From contig JAODTK010000433.1 of NCBI GenBank assembly GCA_026419785.1, positions 248,001 to 312,000 of the forward strand: a stretch of DNA of 64,000 bases, written 5' to 3'. A program made the translations under genes and the position numbers. Below the pieces are notes generated by a model. The model was not told the origin of the DNA, searched no databases, and saw only the letters and a list, made by a program, of their open reading frames with translations. The DNA comes from Sclerodactyla briareus (Eukaryota > Echinodermata > Holothuroidea > Dendrochirotida > Sclerodactylidae). Each line of letters begins with the position of its first letter. Positions within the stretch are counted from its first letter, which is position 1. This document shows positions 51,115 through 61,183 of the stretch, piece by piece.

Positions 51115-51142
51115 GTTACATAGCAACCGTTGCTATGGCAAC
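51115..51142. promoter_or_regulatory. Pair of RFX X-box-like palindromes
   Basis: GTTACATAGCAAC (51115-51127) and GTTGCTATGGCAAC (51129-51142) lie back to back. The second matches the established RFX X-box palindrome form GTTGCYATGGCAAC; the first is a near match. X-boxes bind RFX factors, which control ciliary genes in animals. No promoter or start codon is evident close by, so a repeat-borne or intronic enhancer role is only a possibility. Confidence 0.5.
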
Positions 51143-51420
51143 CAGCAACAGTAAATATAGGTGACAATGGCAAAGGACTACAATTTCTCATCTGGCCCTT
51201 CGGGACGGATGAGATAAAAAGGTGACAAAATTCGGATAGTGAATAAATTTTGAGACGGAAGGTGAAACAGCTTATGGTTAAACGTAAATCTTATTTACAA
51301 GTCCTTTTTACAGATACACGATTGCACGCGAGCTATATGTGTTAAAATGTTTCGGAAGGTTAAACCCGAGGCAGCTATTCCAAACAAATTGTATATACAA
51401 CTAAGTACAATAATTTCTCT

Positions 51421-51630
51421 TAGCATATAGTAATGAGGTTTTCCTCATTCACACGCAAGTCTCTATGGGTCACTATTCTCATGTCCAGTAGGTTACTAGA
51501 ATCCAATAGAAATGTAAAACATGACAAATACATCGCTGTGTCAATGTATTATAGCATACACGCCCTCATGATTGCAGTTATTATCTTCTGCCTATGCACA
51601 ATTAGTAAGAAGCGTATGCATATATAGGCC
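51421..51630 (+). pseudogene. Possible decayed receptor-like TM5-TM6 fragment
   Basis: After TTTCTCTTAG an open frame of about 66 codons reads FSSFTRKSLWVTILMSSRLL, then ESNRNVKHDKYIAVSMYYSI and MIAVIIFCLC. Set against exon l (YTYKGLL.., ETRKVKIPALNDSHYIAVCVYN.., LAVII) the T-x-K-x-L, E-x-R-x-VK, KYIAVxxY and IAVII positions fall in the same order with similar spacing, though four residues are missing in the loop. It may be a diverged duplicate exon or a remnant of a paralogue. Identity is low, no TM1-TM4 equivalents were found nearby, and chance similarity is possible. A downstream LLVFCPVPRVYIS (near 52172) echoes the TM7 end. Confidence 0.3.
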
Positions 51631-52869
51631 TGCGACAGAATAACGCTTCAAATATGCTCCTACGGACCTTTGGAGGTATCAGCTCGGGCAGGTTTAACTC
51701 ACCTGACTCTTTTTAAAACTAACGAAACTCAATTTGTCGCTGTGAATCGGCGTAGTTCCGTTAGTTCTAATTACAATGCAATGTGCCGTGAGGTTCTTTA
51801 CGGTGAACCCATCAATAGGCGTAGGCGAATAAGGCAACAAAATGGGAATCTAGCAGACATCCTAACAGAATCACAGACATGTTAGTAAATGCCACAGAAA
51901 TCGGAACAGTCGCCTTCAGTGTACACTGGATACATGAGTGAATTTTGGACAGAATAGCTTTACGGGCATTTATAGAACCATGGGACTGTAATGGAACTCG
52001 CTCGACTTCTTGAAGACACGTTTTGCGAATTTACGAACTGCAACATATTCGGGCATGGTTGCCACGCGGTATTCTATGTTTCCATTTGTGTATCTGCGTT
52101 CGGCGCAAAATATTATTCCATCGAATGTAATAATGCTAAAATATGGAGACATATTCGAGAGACTGTCAAGTAAACTTCTCGTGTTTTGCCCCGTACCCCG
52201 TGTGTACATAAGTAGGATCGCGTGTGTTGCGTTAGCGACAGCGACTGCAGAAGACAACCGTACATGCTGGATCACTGTTTGTTATACATGCATGGAAGTG
52301 TATAAAACAGGCAGCAATTGTTGAGATGGAAACAGGTTTCGTAGCAACAAGAAGTCTATCCAAACGAAAATTGAAAGAGTAGTATTACAAAGCGGTATGT
52401 GCCGGGCATTACGGTAAATTGATTCTATTAAATACCTTCTTCATAAAGCTATTAACATCCATATCCATCGTGCTAATAATTTATGTTCTTTCTACTCATT
52501 ATACAGCTCATCCCTCCTAAAAATCATTTCCTTCTCGCCGGGAAATGTGATGAACATGCAGAGCTCAAGCCACGGGTTAAGTTTCACGAATACAAACATG
52601 AAAGAGGTTTAAATGAGTGGAATTTGTTTATAGGAGTAGAGACCAGAGTAAGCGAAATAACCGCGTTAATGCAAATGGGATCTCGGGGAATACCCCTCCT
52701 AAACAAAAAAACAATAATTTGCCCGCCCACATTCAGATGGTTCATGGGGGGGCCCCCTTTACCTCTACATACATTTCAATCCTCCAAAAAAATCATTCTC
52801 GCAAACTACGAACATCATACCGACACACCACACCCTAGTGCATGAAACTAACACAAAACATGTTTCTCA

Positions 52870-53960
52870 ATTAGGTTTCCTTCCTCGCACACCTACTGTT
52901 CTACATTCATACCGCTCAAGGCACTCTCGTCTGAGGGAACTAGTATTATATATTCCTATTGGTTTCTTTACTCGCATAACTACTATGTCTGACATTCATA
53001 CCGCTCACAGCACTCTCGTCCGAGGGACCAAGCCCATACTGTTCCCTAATTGGTTTCCTCTCGCAAAACTACTATTTTACATCATAACCCTCATAGCACT
53101 CTCGTCTAGGGACGGTAGCCTATCGTTTCACCAATGCGGTCCCTTCCTCGCAAACTAAGATTGTTACTATTCTACGCTCATAGCACCACGTCTGAGGGCC
53201 TAGCCCGTATCTGTTCATAATTTGGTTTCTTTCCCGCCATAACTTACTATTTTTACATTCATACCGCTCACAGCACTCTCGTCCGATGTGGACCCAGCCC
53301 TGATCTGGTCCGAATTAGGTGCCGTCCTCGCATTAACTAACATTTTACATTCATCCGATCATAAGCACTCTCGTCCGAGGACCCAGCCCTATCTGTTCAA
53401 ATTGGTTCCCTTCCTCGCATAAACTACTAGTTTTACATTCATACCGCTCAAGGCACTCTCGTCCGAGGGACAAGCCCTATATATTTCCCATCGGTTCAAT
53501 TCCTCGCATAACTACTATTTTTACATTATACCGCTCAGGCACTCTCGTTGAGGGACCTAGCCATTAATCTGTTCCTAATTAGGTTTCTTCCTCGCCTAAA
53601 CTACCATTTTTACATTCCATACCGCTCATTGCACTCTCGTCCGAGGGACCAGCTTTATCTGTTTCCCAATTCGCGTGCTCTCCTAGCATAACTACTATTT
53701 TACATGGATACCGCTCATAACACTCTCGTCTGAGGACCCAGCCTATCTGTTACCCAATTCGGTTCCCTTCCTCGCAGAATAACTACTATTTTTACATTCA
53801 TTACAGCTCATAGCACTCTCGTCTGAGGGAACTAGCCCTCATCTGTTTCCTAATTTGGTTTCCTCCCTCGCAAAACTACGATTGTACAATATACCGTTCA
53901 CAGCACTCTCGTCTAGAGGAACCTATCCTTTTATCTGTTTTCCTAACATTTGTTTCTCTC
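52870..53960. repeat. Tandem array of ~89-bp units
   Basis: Twelve degenerate copies, each with a CATACCGCTCATAGCACTCT core, CGTCCGAGGGACC, a TATCTGTTCC..AATTGGTTTCC stretch, and CTCGCATAACTACTATTTTT. GCACTCTCGT cores recur at 52921, 53011, 53096, 53275, 53366 and on to 53905. Copies differ mainly by one-base indels. The array sits in the last long intron, about 380 bases before exon m. Confidence 0.95.
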
Positions 53961-54336
53961 CGTGTGGCCGGATATATATAACACGGCCATATACTTGGAT
54001 AACACTTATGAGGCAGCCTGGCATTAACAACCGGGAATAAGGGAAAAAAAAAAAGTTCCCCCGCAACTGGAAAATGCTCATTTTTTTTTGGAATTGAACA
54101 CTTTTCTACACACTTCTATATTACAATAATTGTAGGAAGCTAACACCCGTCGCGGTTGGCGTTCTGGAATAGTTTTAGGATTTGAGAAAGTTGTCAAAAT
54201 AGTGTTTGGATAACTGTTTGATATTACTAAACATTGTTTTTAAGAGTGCATCGCCAGTTCAACCAGGAAGTTTTACCCTGAAGGTAGAAACATGTATTAT
54301 TAGCTTCAAATAACTATTATTCTCCCAATTATGCAG

Positions 54337-54506
54337 GTACATGCAATCCGCTTGAGTGTTGGGGGCGACCCGGTCACTCGATCAGTCGGCTTGGAAATAA
54401 AGGGACGCACCCGTCGATTCGTGATGGATGAATCAGCAGAACTAAAAGAAAATATCAGTCGAGCAGAAATACAGGCCAGATTGTTCAAACGAGAGAAAGA
54501 TATAAG
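54337..54506 (+). CDS. GABBR2-like: GABBR-like exon m: proximal cytoplasmic tail
   Basis: The exon is bounded by acceptor CAATTATGCAG and donor GTGAGA. It reads VHAIRLSVGGDPVTRSVGLE, then IKGRTRRFVMDES and AELKENISRAEIQARLFKRE. It follows FVPK of TM7 directly, as in GABA-B receptors. A basic patch (KGRTRR) is followed by a mainly helical acidic-basic stretch that can start a coiled coil. No internal frame break. It ends two bases into a codon, which does not match the ATG-led frame of exon n, so a one-base error near the junction is likely. The tail sequence is not that of vertebrate GABBR1 or GABBR2. Confidence 0.88.
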
Positions 54507-55062
54507 GTGAGAATGACGTCTTTAAAAATGTCATTGAGATGCAAAAAGGAAATCGTAAAAGCAAGTGCAACCTGCAAAATATATTCTGATACGAGAAATT
54601 ACGTGTGAAGTTACGTGTGAAGACAAGAGCGCCGATTATGAGTTTTCAATATTTTTTACCTCGTTTGAGTCCTTCCTCCGCGCTCTTCCGCCCGAAAAGT
54701 TATTGCCTAAAACATCAAAGTCAATTGCCAATTCACGAAATGTTGACAGGCATGTCCAACGTTGGATCAAACTGTCATGTTGTATGCCTCATTCCTCGTC
54801 CGCGGCCAAAATGTTCACGTTTACCGTGTAGTTCCTCGGCTTTGACCAATCGAGTGGTTAGATAGCCCAACTTGTGCCTCTGGAGCTGCAGAAAGAAGAA
54901 AGAAGCCTAATTTCCCGACGGGTCATAACGAAGCCTACGATCTTTATTTTTTCGGTGCTTCCCATAAAACTGATAGTCTGATACTTTTAGTAACTAATTT
55001 GTGAAACCATAGTTACCGGCCAAAATGATCGGAAATGATACATCGATTTTTTGTATTTTCAG

Positions 55063-55833
55063 ATGGACAGAAAAATTGCTCAGCTAGAACAGATTTTACG
55101 CCTTCTGGACAAAGGCGGAACACCGAGCGCTTCACTAAAGGGAGGAGAATATCATCTAATTACGTGATAGAACTAGAACAGTTACTAGAAATACCAGAGA
55201 CCTCATAGAACCATCTCAGTCTAGAAGGGAGAGATACTGACTCCTGTAACACTGATCACATGACTGATCACGTGGAACACCATAGCGGGAGCTCGACAGA
55301 GAGCGGCGACGCACTTGAAACTAATAAACCTCGTCGCTACCGTTCAGAGACTGGAGGTATACATATCATATGACGGCGGCGCGCTACTTATGAATGAGTG
55401 AATCGAGCTCTTCTAAGGATGCTGGAAAGGCAAAATGCCGGAGGAGACATCCACGGGGAATCTAATGTATTGGGGGATGAGAGTACTTTACGAGGGTTCG
55501 GGATAGAAGCCCGACTAAGCCTGTCCTTCTGATCAAGCAACTTGTGCAGCTGAGGGCGATTTAGATAGCAGTGTCGACGGAGCCCAATCAGACACGTGTG
55601 AAATGAGTGAATTTACCCCCGACGGGGAGTGTTCTGGGAACTCACATGGGGAGGAAAACAGGGCGAGAATAGCCGTTAGCACCGGGGGATCAGCCCCTGC
55701 TACAGCCCGGGTTCGCGCGAATCGAGTCAGAAGAGATAGACGAGGAAGTCAAAGAACTCATCAGGGAATGAAAGAGGTCCAACGTAAGTTATTGCAAGTG
55801 AATGGCAACACTAAAATGATTTACTATGTTTGA
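55063..55833 (+). CDS. GABBR2-like: GABBR-like exon n: coiled-coil end and C-terminal tail
   Basis: After acceptor TTGTATTTTCAG the exon reads MDRKIAQLEQILRLLDKGGT and PSASLKGG, a short leucine heptad segment. A shift then gives NYVIELEQLLEIPETS, and an in-frame TAG follows at 55206. Past it the frame resumes with Ser/Asp/Glu-rich sequence to about 55370. A clean open frame from about 55521 reads SDQATCAAEGDLDSSVDGAQ, MSEFTPDGECSGNSHGEENR and an Arg-rich RVRANRVRRDRRGSQRTHQG, ending at TGA 55831-55833. Composition is that of a disordered phospho-rich tail. Several indels break it. It is followed 75 bases later by AATAAA. A separate last exon or partial decay cannot be excluded. Confidence 0.7.
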
Positions 55834-55907
55834 TTTTCCCCCAAAGAAGTAGGCGTAAGTCCGTACAAATGCATATACGCACGGTGTTACTCCTCCGTGC
55901 AAGCGAC

Positions 55908-55913
55908 AATAAA
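55908..55913 (+). terminator. Polyadenylation signal AATAAA
   Basis: A canonical AATAAA lies 75 bases after the last stop codon of the receptor tail, on the same strand. The cleavage site is not visible. T-rich and GT-containing sequence follows at 55930-55970. Confidence 0.6.
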
Positions 55914-55929
55914 ACTGATATGATTTGGC

Positions 55930-58900
55930 CTCCTCTTGTTGTAATTTAGTCATCATTTTTTTTCCGGAATTCTCCTTCTTCTGGAGTAGAATTCGAATTT
56001 CAGTGTAATTGGTATTTTAAAACTATGTTACGAAACCATTCCTGCACGTTATTAAGGCAGATTCTCAAGAATTTAAAATTCCGGCACTCCGTCGTCCGTA
56101 CAAGAAAACATGAATCGGGCAAAGTTCCAGATGGCAGGCCCGACTGGTATTCTTGCGAATCACTGGAAGGGTTCCCCATCGTAGACATCTATGGGGTTTT
56201 GGGCATATCCCCCCTCCCATCGTCAGGCACCTACTGGTTGGATATAAACAATTCCATGTTAGAACTGTTCCAATAATTAGTAACTACAATCAGTATGATG
56301 TCAGTTATTGGTTATGTGAACACAACTAAGAATTCTTAATTTACATTCTTGTTATCATTGTTATGCAATTATTGGTACATAATGGACGTCAACATTGAAT
56401 TCTAATTATCTGGCGTATTTACCGCAGTCTTGCCGTAACACGTCAATATGGGAAAACAAGACATCAATGCTTCTAATATACATAAATCAAGCATGTTGCA
56501 TCGGGAGAAAACTTTTTATTGAATTTATCGTTTGTTTTCTATCACAAAAATAGTGTTCGTTTGATATAGAAATGAAGGAGAAATACACGAGATGAGACTC
56601 TCGTACTTGTGAGTGTCTGGTGTTCTTCTTTTCAAAGGAGCATGCTTGACGCAGACGGGACGCAATCAGGGTTGTGTCCGACACCGGTGTCGACACCAAC
56701 GAGTGCCGGTGTTAGTCCCGACACCGGTGTCGACCCCTAGTGTCGTGCCACAACCCTGGACGCATACATGCGTACGTCACAATAGCAAATCATCACGCAC
56801 TAATACAGGTCTTTTCAACTGATTTTGATTGAACTTCATTTCAACCAGCTATGTACATGAAAGGCCTTATTCGACATTTTTTTAGAATAATAGAACATCG
56901 AACACTAACTGGTCGAAGAGAATATGTTGGTGTTTTTACCGGAAAGCTCCTGATGGCTTGTGAGAGGTAAACCCCTCAGGGAATGGAAAAGAGAAAGGAA
57001 GAGAGGAGAAATGTAGAATAGACACCCTCTCCATCATTAACCACCCACCTCAACCTAAACAATAACCTGTCAGTAATCTCGCGATGAATATTTTTTTCAG
57101 ATTCGTTCAAAGTATTCAGGTTGACCTACCTAAATTTTCCTTTAGTGACGCTGGCGAGCTATTCTACTTGGCTACCTGGCTCTTTATAACACAGTATAAT
57201 GAGTATGTCCTTGTATTATAGCTAATTTATAATAGGGATTCTTTAATAACCATGCCTTGTTAGGGGGTCATAAAATGAATTCGCAACAGAGTTGGTATGG
57301 AATTCTCAGGGACATGGAACATAATAACAGCAGTTGATAAACCGAGTCTTATTAGATTGAAAAATGCAGAATCCTTTGAAAAGAGGATCAATTTGATCCA
57401 TAAATTGAGAACATGCAGCAATATTACGATTATTCTTTTTTTCGGCGCTACAAGGATTTCGGTTTCATGAATTAGATTTGCAACAGCGGCATTCTCAGTG
57501 ACATAGTCTAATAGCAATCTAGTTAATGAAGCTTTAAATGTTTTCAAGAATGCAAAATTCTTTGAACCAAATGATTGTTAACCGACAATTTTTTAAATTA
57601 TTCTTTCCTGCGCTAAGAGGAATTCGAGTGAGTTCCCGCACCCCAACATGACCTCAAACGGGCAGACAACAGAGATTAAAGAGTTGTGCCAAACTATTGT
57701 AAAAAGTAATGAAAGCCTGTTTTGGTACATTACTGCACCAGCCACTCTTTGGCACAAACAATATGAATGTGTGTTGATCAAAATAGCTTTTGGTCTGTTG
57801 TAAACACAAGGGAATAAAGCTGAAGTGGAGAACGATATTAAAGAAAGTATTAGTAGTAATACAGTGGTAAGTATCAGTATCAGGATCGACTGATATCTAA
57901 ATAGGGTGAAATAAGACCGCGGACGATTTGCTGGCATTCATGAGTGACTTATGCAGAGGACATCTCTCTATCAACTCCATCACCAAATACTGTGAACGGT
58001 TATCTTTCCATGAATAAATATTAATATTCTCAGCGTACAGTTTCAACCTAGCTGACAAGGAGTAGATCATTTATATAACAAGATGAAGCAATGAGTCAAT
58101 AATGAAAAAAAAAAAAATCATTGTTTTGGATAGGTCGCTAGTTAAAGCAACCCTTGTCAATATGGTTGTCTTTAACATTTTTTTTTATAGATAGTTTCAT
58201 GCTCCATGCTCCATGTTTCCTTCCAATTGGCTGAACAGCTGAGACATTGTGTATTCAAACAGAATTTTTGCAACACGCCGTGCTCTACGGAAAAATGTCT
58301 TTTTCGACTGCAGAAGTCTAGGACAACCCCTTAATTCGCTTTGTAACTGATAACATTGGGACACTGCGTGTGCACGCATCAACGTAACAGCACATCCATG
58401 AATAGGGTCGACAATGCCCTGCAGTGTTCGCAGAAATTACTCAGGAATCTGGGGCTGAGAAAACATGGAACACGAATTGCGTTCACTATTCTGAAAACAA
58501 AATCAAAACGTGAACACTGACAGACCTGAGGAATTATGTGTGGAACTTAGCGGAATCGACGACGGGAGCATGCTTCACACTGAGATCAACACGAAACGAA
58601 GAATCCAATACGCGATTGATGCTTTTAAAAACTACAAACATAATCTGTGTGGAGGGACATACACCAGAGGGTCAGAATAATGCGAAATGTTAGACGACGA
58701 TAGTTTCATCCTAGAGACGGCTTGTTATGGTCTGGGGTCGTTTATCCGGTCTTACCCCACGGCGAGATACTAACCTGTCCGTAATCACTGTTGTTGTTGT
58801 TGTCTCAGTTACATTCTATTAATAGTCCCGATGTCTACTCTCGACGTTATATCCAGGGTGGTTCATCATCCATCTCACGGCATGCACGATAACCTATGAT

Positions 58901-59160
58901 GGAGCGTACTAGATCTGTGTCTGCATGCTGTGGTTAGTATCCTATAGGCAGAGCACACACTGACAGAAATGGATGCGAACGCCATCCCTAAATTAATCGA
59001 TCAAGTCATGTTGAATTCGTCCCCTTGGCGGAATCCTCGTTATCGACCTATCATGGAATTGCCTTGCTAATCATGATATCGCATCGCATCATAGGCTCGT
59101 AATAACTCAGGAGGCATTCGGAAAAGTGGGCTGGCGGCAGAGAGGTCGAGAACACTTTCC
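55930..59160. other. 3' flank, no gene recognised
   Basis: Beyond the poly(A) signal the only structured feature seen is the MITE at 56667. Short open frames on both strands, including 114 codons on the minus strand at 57593-57937, show no domain. Confidence 0.55.
56667..56758. mobile_element. 92-bp hAT-like MITE with target duplication
   Basis: The left end CAGGGTTGTG and right end CACAACCCTG are perfect 10-base terminal inverted repeats starting with CAGGG, as in hAT elements. The flanks GACGCAAT (56659-56666) and GACGCATA (56759-56766) agree at the first six of eight bases, fitting an 8-bp hAT target duplication. Inside, the palindrome CGACACCGGTGTCG occurs twice. Non-coding. Confidence 0.85.
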
Positions 59161-59164
59161 GAAA

Positions 59165-59580
59165 TAAATAATACTATCTATCCCTATATACGGCTTTTCC
59201 CCACGTCGAAGACTTGCTCAAGCGCTTTACAGATATTACCCCTGATCATTAGTGACTTGTCACACCCGTACTATACAGCACGGACCGCTTGCTTGTTCTC
59301 TCGCACGCCACCATTTGCAGTACTCACTCCCTCGTGTCCCCCGGTAACTTTCCCAAATATCAAGCAGCCACATACGGCGCTCGATAATCTTCATAAGTCA
59401 CCTCACAATGTTACCCACTTTAAACGCGTGGGTGGCGTGGTACATTTCAGGAGACATGCCTTGTCCAACAGCACTGCGGAAAAGTCCTCGGTCTTCCAAT
59501 GGCCTCCGAACTCGCAATCAATGGTTTTGCAGTCTGGAGCTCTACTACCGACTGAGCTAATCCGCCCCATATAATGGCAA
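59165..59580 (-). mobile_element. tRNA-derived SINE, family 1, longest minus-strand copy
   Basis: On the minus strand the head near 59575-59500 has A box GGATTAGCTCAGTCGGTAG, anticodon-like ACTGCAAAACC, and ATTGCGAGTTCGG at the B-box position. The body runs to a terminal AGCGCTTGAGCAAGTCTTC and a GTATATAGGGATAG segment at 59165-59225. The plus-strand 105-codon frame here is a by-product. Confidence 0.8.
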
Positions 59581-60020
59581 CAGATATTTTTGAACGCGCT
59601 ATGAGTGACCGACCTATTTTTCTTCAATATTCGAACAAGGTAAATCTCTGTGACGTAAAGTCCGTTCAGCTAATGCCAAAACTGTTGCATGCGATGCCAT
59701 AGTTGACATCCACGTAGTAATCGATAGACGTAAGGTTAACACAAAAATTGCAAGGCCTAGACAATCGGGCATGCGCAAACGGTTCCCCCGTCACCTCTTA
59801 CTCCAATAACATCATAAGATGAGAATTGAACTATAGTAAGTCTCGTCATCTCCCAATGAAGCATACATGACTGAAACATTACATTTTTTTTTTTCTATAT
59901 CACATCATGCGCCTAAAACTCGGGTTGGTGTTCGGGTCGTGTCCGAGATTATGCATGTCCTACTTTTTCGGATTACGAAGCCCCAGTGTCATCAAAACTG
60001 GCTGAAGAAGAGGACCCATT

Positions 60021-60162
60021 GTTCCTATCTAGGAGGGCGACGATTCCCGGGACTGCAATATCTGCAGAGGAGTACTACTCCTTCAAGTGCCCGACAAAGT
60101 CTTTGGTGGGACCATCCTGGACAGGATTCGTCGCCAGCTGCCTGTGCATCATGCTGTAACGT
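60021..60162 (+). pseudogene. LINE reverse transcriptase relic (RT motif region 1-2)
   Basis: The frame reads VPI-stop-EGDDSRDCN and then ICRGVLLLQVPDKVFGGTIL followed by DRIRRQLPVHH. Non-LTR retrotransposon reverse transcriptases have (I/V)PIxKKGDxxxCxNYRGIxLLSxPxKxFxxxLxxRI at this point, so pattern and spacing agree. An in-frame TAG precedes EGDD, and TGA follows within about 40 codons. It is a fragment with no neighbouring RT domains in register, and is inactive. Confidence 0.7.
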
Positions 60163-60587
60163 GATCTGTGGTAACCAATCACGATAGACCATTGAATTTG
60201 TCACTATTATTGACCAATTGGCATTCGTGTCGTATTAGTGTATTTAACCAATCATACCGATCTTAGTGAATTAGTGAATGGTGTATAAGCCACATTCGGA
60301 TCTGCGTCACCCTCTTTTTTAGTTTAGTTATCGCCTTGAGAAGGCACGTTTCTCAGTAGTTGAGTTAATGATGAGTTGGATCCAATTTCATCTCGTCATG
60401 TTCTTATTTTATACTTTAACTCTATGATCATCACATAACATAACACATGCATCCTCACGAACAGTCGGGTTCCATTCTCAAGAAGTCCACTGTGGAACAC
60501 ATCTTGACTCTAAGTGTCTGAGCGGAATGTGGAACTTCGATTGGCGGGAGAGGGGAAATTTCTTGTGGCCTATATCGACTTTCGCTA

Positions 60588-60875
60588 TTAGCCTTCCGAC
60601 ACTGTGTGTAGGGGTCGAAGTGTTCTGGTGGTTTCTCTGACCTCTTCCCCGTTTTGGTGTGTCACATGGAGTGCCTGCCGGCACACGATCCTCTCAATGA
60701 TGTTGGTGCGGAAGTCGTTGTGTTTGGGCCACGCGTCGAGACGGTCCCGTAGCTCATGGTTGGCGTAGATTGCTGCCCGGAGAACACCGAGCCCCTGGGG
60801 CGGCTTCAGAATCGGGTGGGTTGGATCCCAGACATGTACTCTCCTGAGTAAATGAATGAGTGGGCTTGAAAGAAA
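60588..60875 (-). CDS. Unidentified minus-strand open frame, no start codon
   Basis: Ninety-five codons lie between an upstream TAG and a TAA stop, with no Met near the start, so this would be an exon or a relic. It reads SSPLIHLLRRVHVWDPTHPI, then LKPPQGLGVLRAAIYANHEL, RDRLDAWPKHNDFRTNIIER and IVCRQALHVTHQNGEEVRET. Composition is protein-like, with balanced charge and amphipathic helices, and GC content is above the surroundings. I do not recognise the family. A transposable-element protein is likely given the LINE relics on both sides. A host exon is the alternative. Confidence 0.4.
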   Translation of the reverse strand, partial: FLSSPLIHLLRRVHVWDPTHPILKPPQGLGVLRAAIYANHELRDRLDAWPKHNDFRTNIIERIVCRQALHVTHQNGEEVRETTRTLRPLHTVSEG

Positions 60876-61030
60876 CTATTTGGATTATTATTCTGGTCAT
60901 CAATATGGCTACCATCCCTGACAATTTCATTACCAATACCATGATTTCTGCTTATCTGAGCCCCAGTTAGCTACTACTTTTTCCACCCGTAGGCTAATAA
61001 CAATATAAACACTACCTACCAAAAGTAATG

Positions 61031-61183
61031 ACATACACTCTAAAAAATGTAGGGTACAAGTATCACCTGGGTAACTTGTTTTTCCCAGCCTGGGTGAACA
61101 ACGGGTAGAATATTACCCAGGCTGGGTGAAACAAATTGTCCAGGTGGTATGTGTACCCAGCATTTTTTTTTTTAAATGTGTAG
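61031..61183. mobile_element. Foldback MITE with CCTGGGTAA arms
   Basis: Left arm ACACTCTAAAAAATGTAGGG continues through TATCACCTGGGTAACTTG and CCCAGCCTGGGTGAAC. The right arm runs TTACCCAGGCTGGGTGAAAC, TGTCCAGGTGGTATGTG and ends TTTTTTTAAATGTGT. The arms pair over nearly the whole length of about 150 bases. Its termini resemble the family at 25125 and 34285, but the interior differs. Confidence 0.85.

Larger units (their letters stand above)
11648..55913 (+). other. GABBR2-like: GABA-B receptor-like gene, 5'-partial, 14 exons placed
   Basis: This span holds one multi-exon gene for a class C G-protein-coupled receptor, a plasma-membrane receptor that in known relatives works as a dimer and signals through Gi/o. 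In order the exons encode most of the Venus-flytrap ligand domain, TM1 to TM7, and a cytoplasmic tail with leucine-rich heptads. The order matches GABA-B receptors along its whole length. There is no cysteine-rich domain between flytrap and TM1, which separates it from mGluR and CaSR types. The TM5-TM6 loop motif IPALNDS is GABBR2-like, not GABBR1-like. Exons coding for the signal peptide and the start of lobe 1 were not found. About twelve one-base frame breaks occur in roughly 2.3 kb of exon, while splice sites are nearly all intact. Exon entries below give details. A decayed paralogue remains possible. Confidence 0.9.

Noticed and set aside
59500..59580. Possible functional tRNA-Cys gene
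   Set aside because: The head has mismatches, lacks a complete acceptor stem, and continues into a SINE body shared by three other copies.
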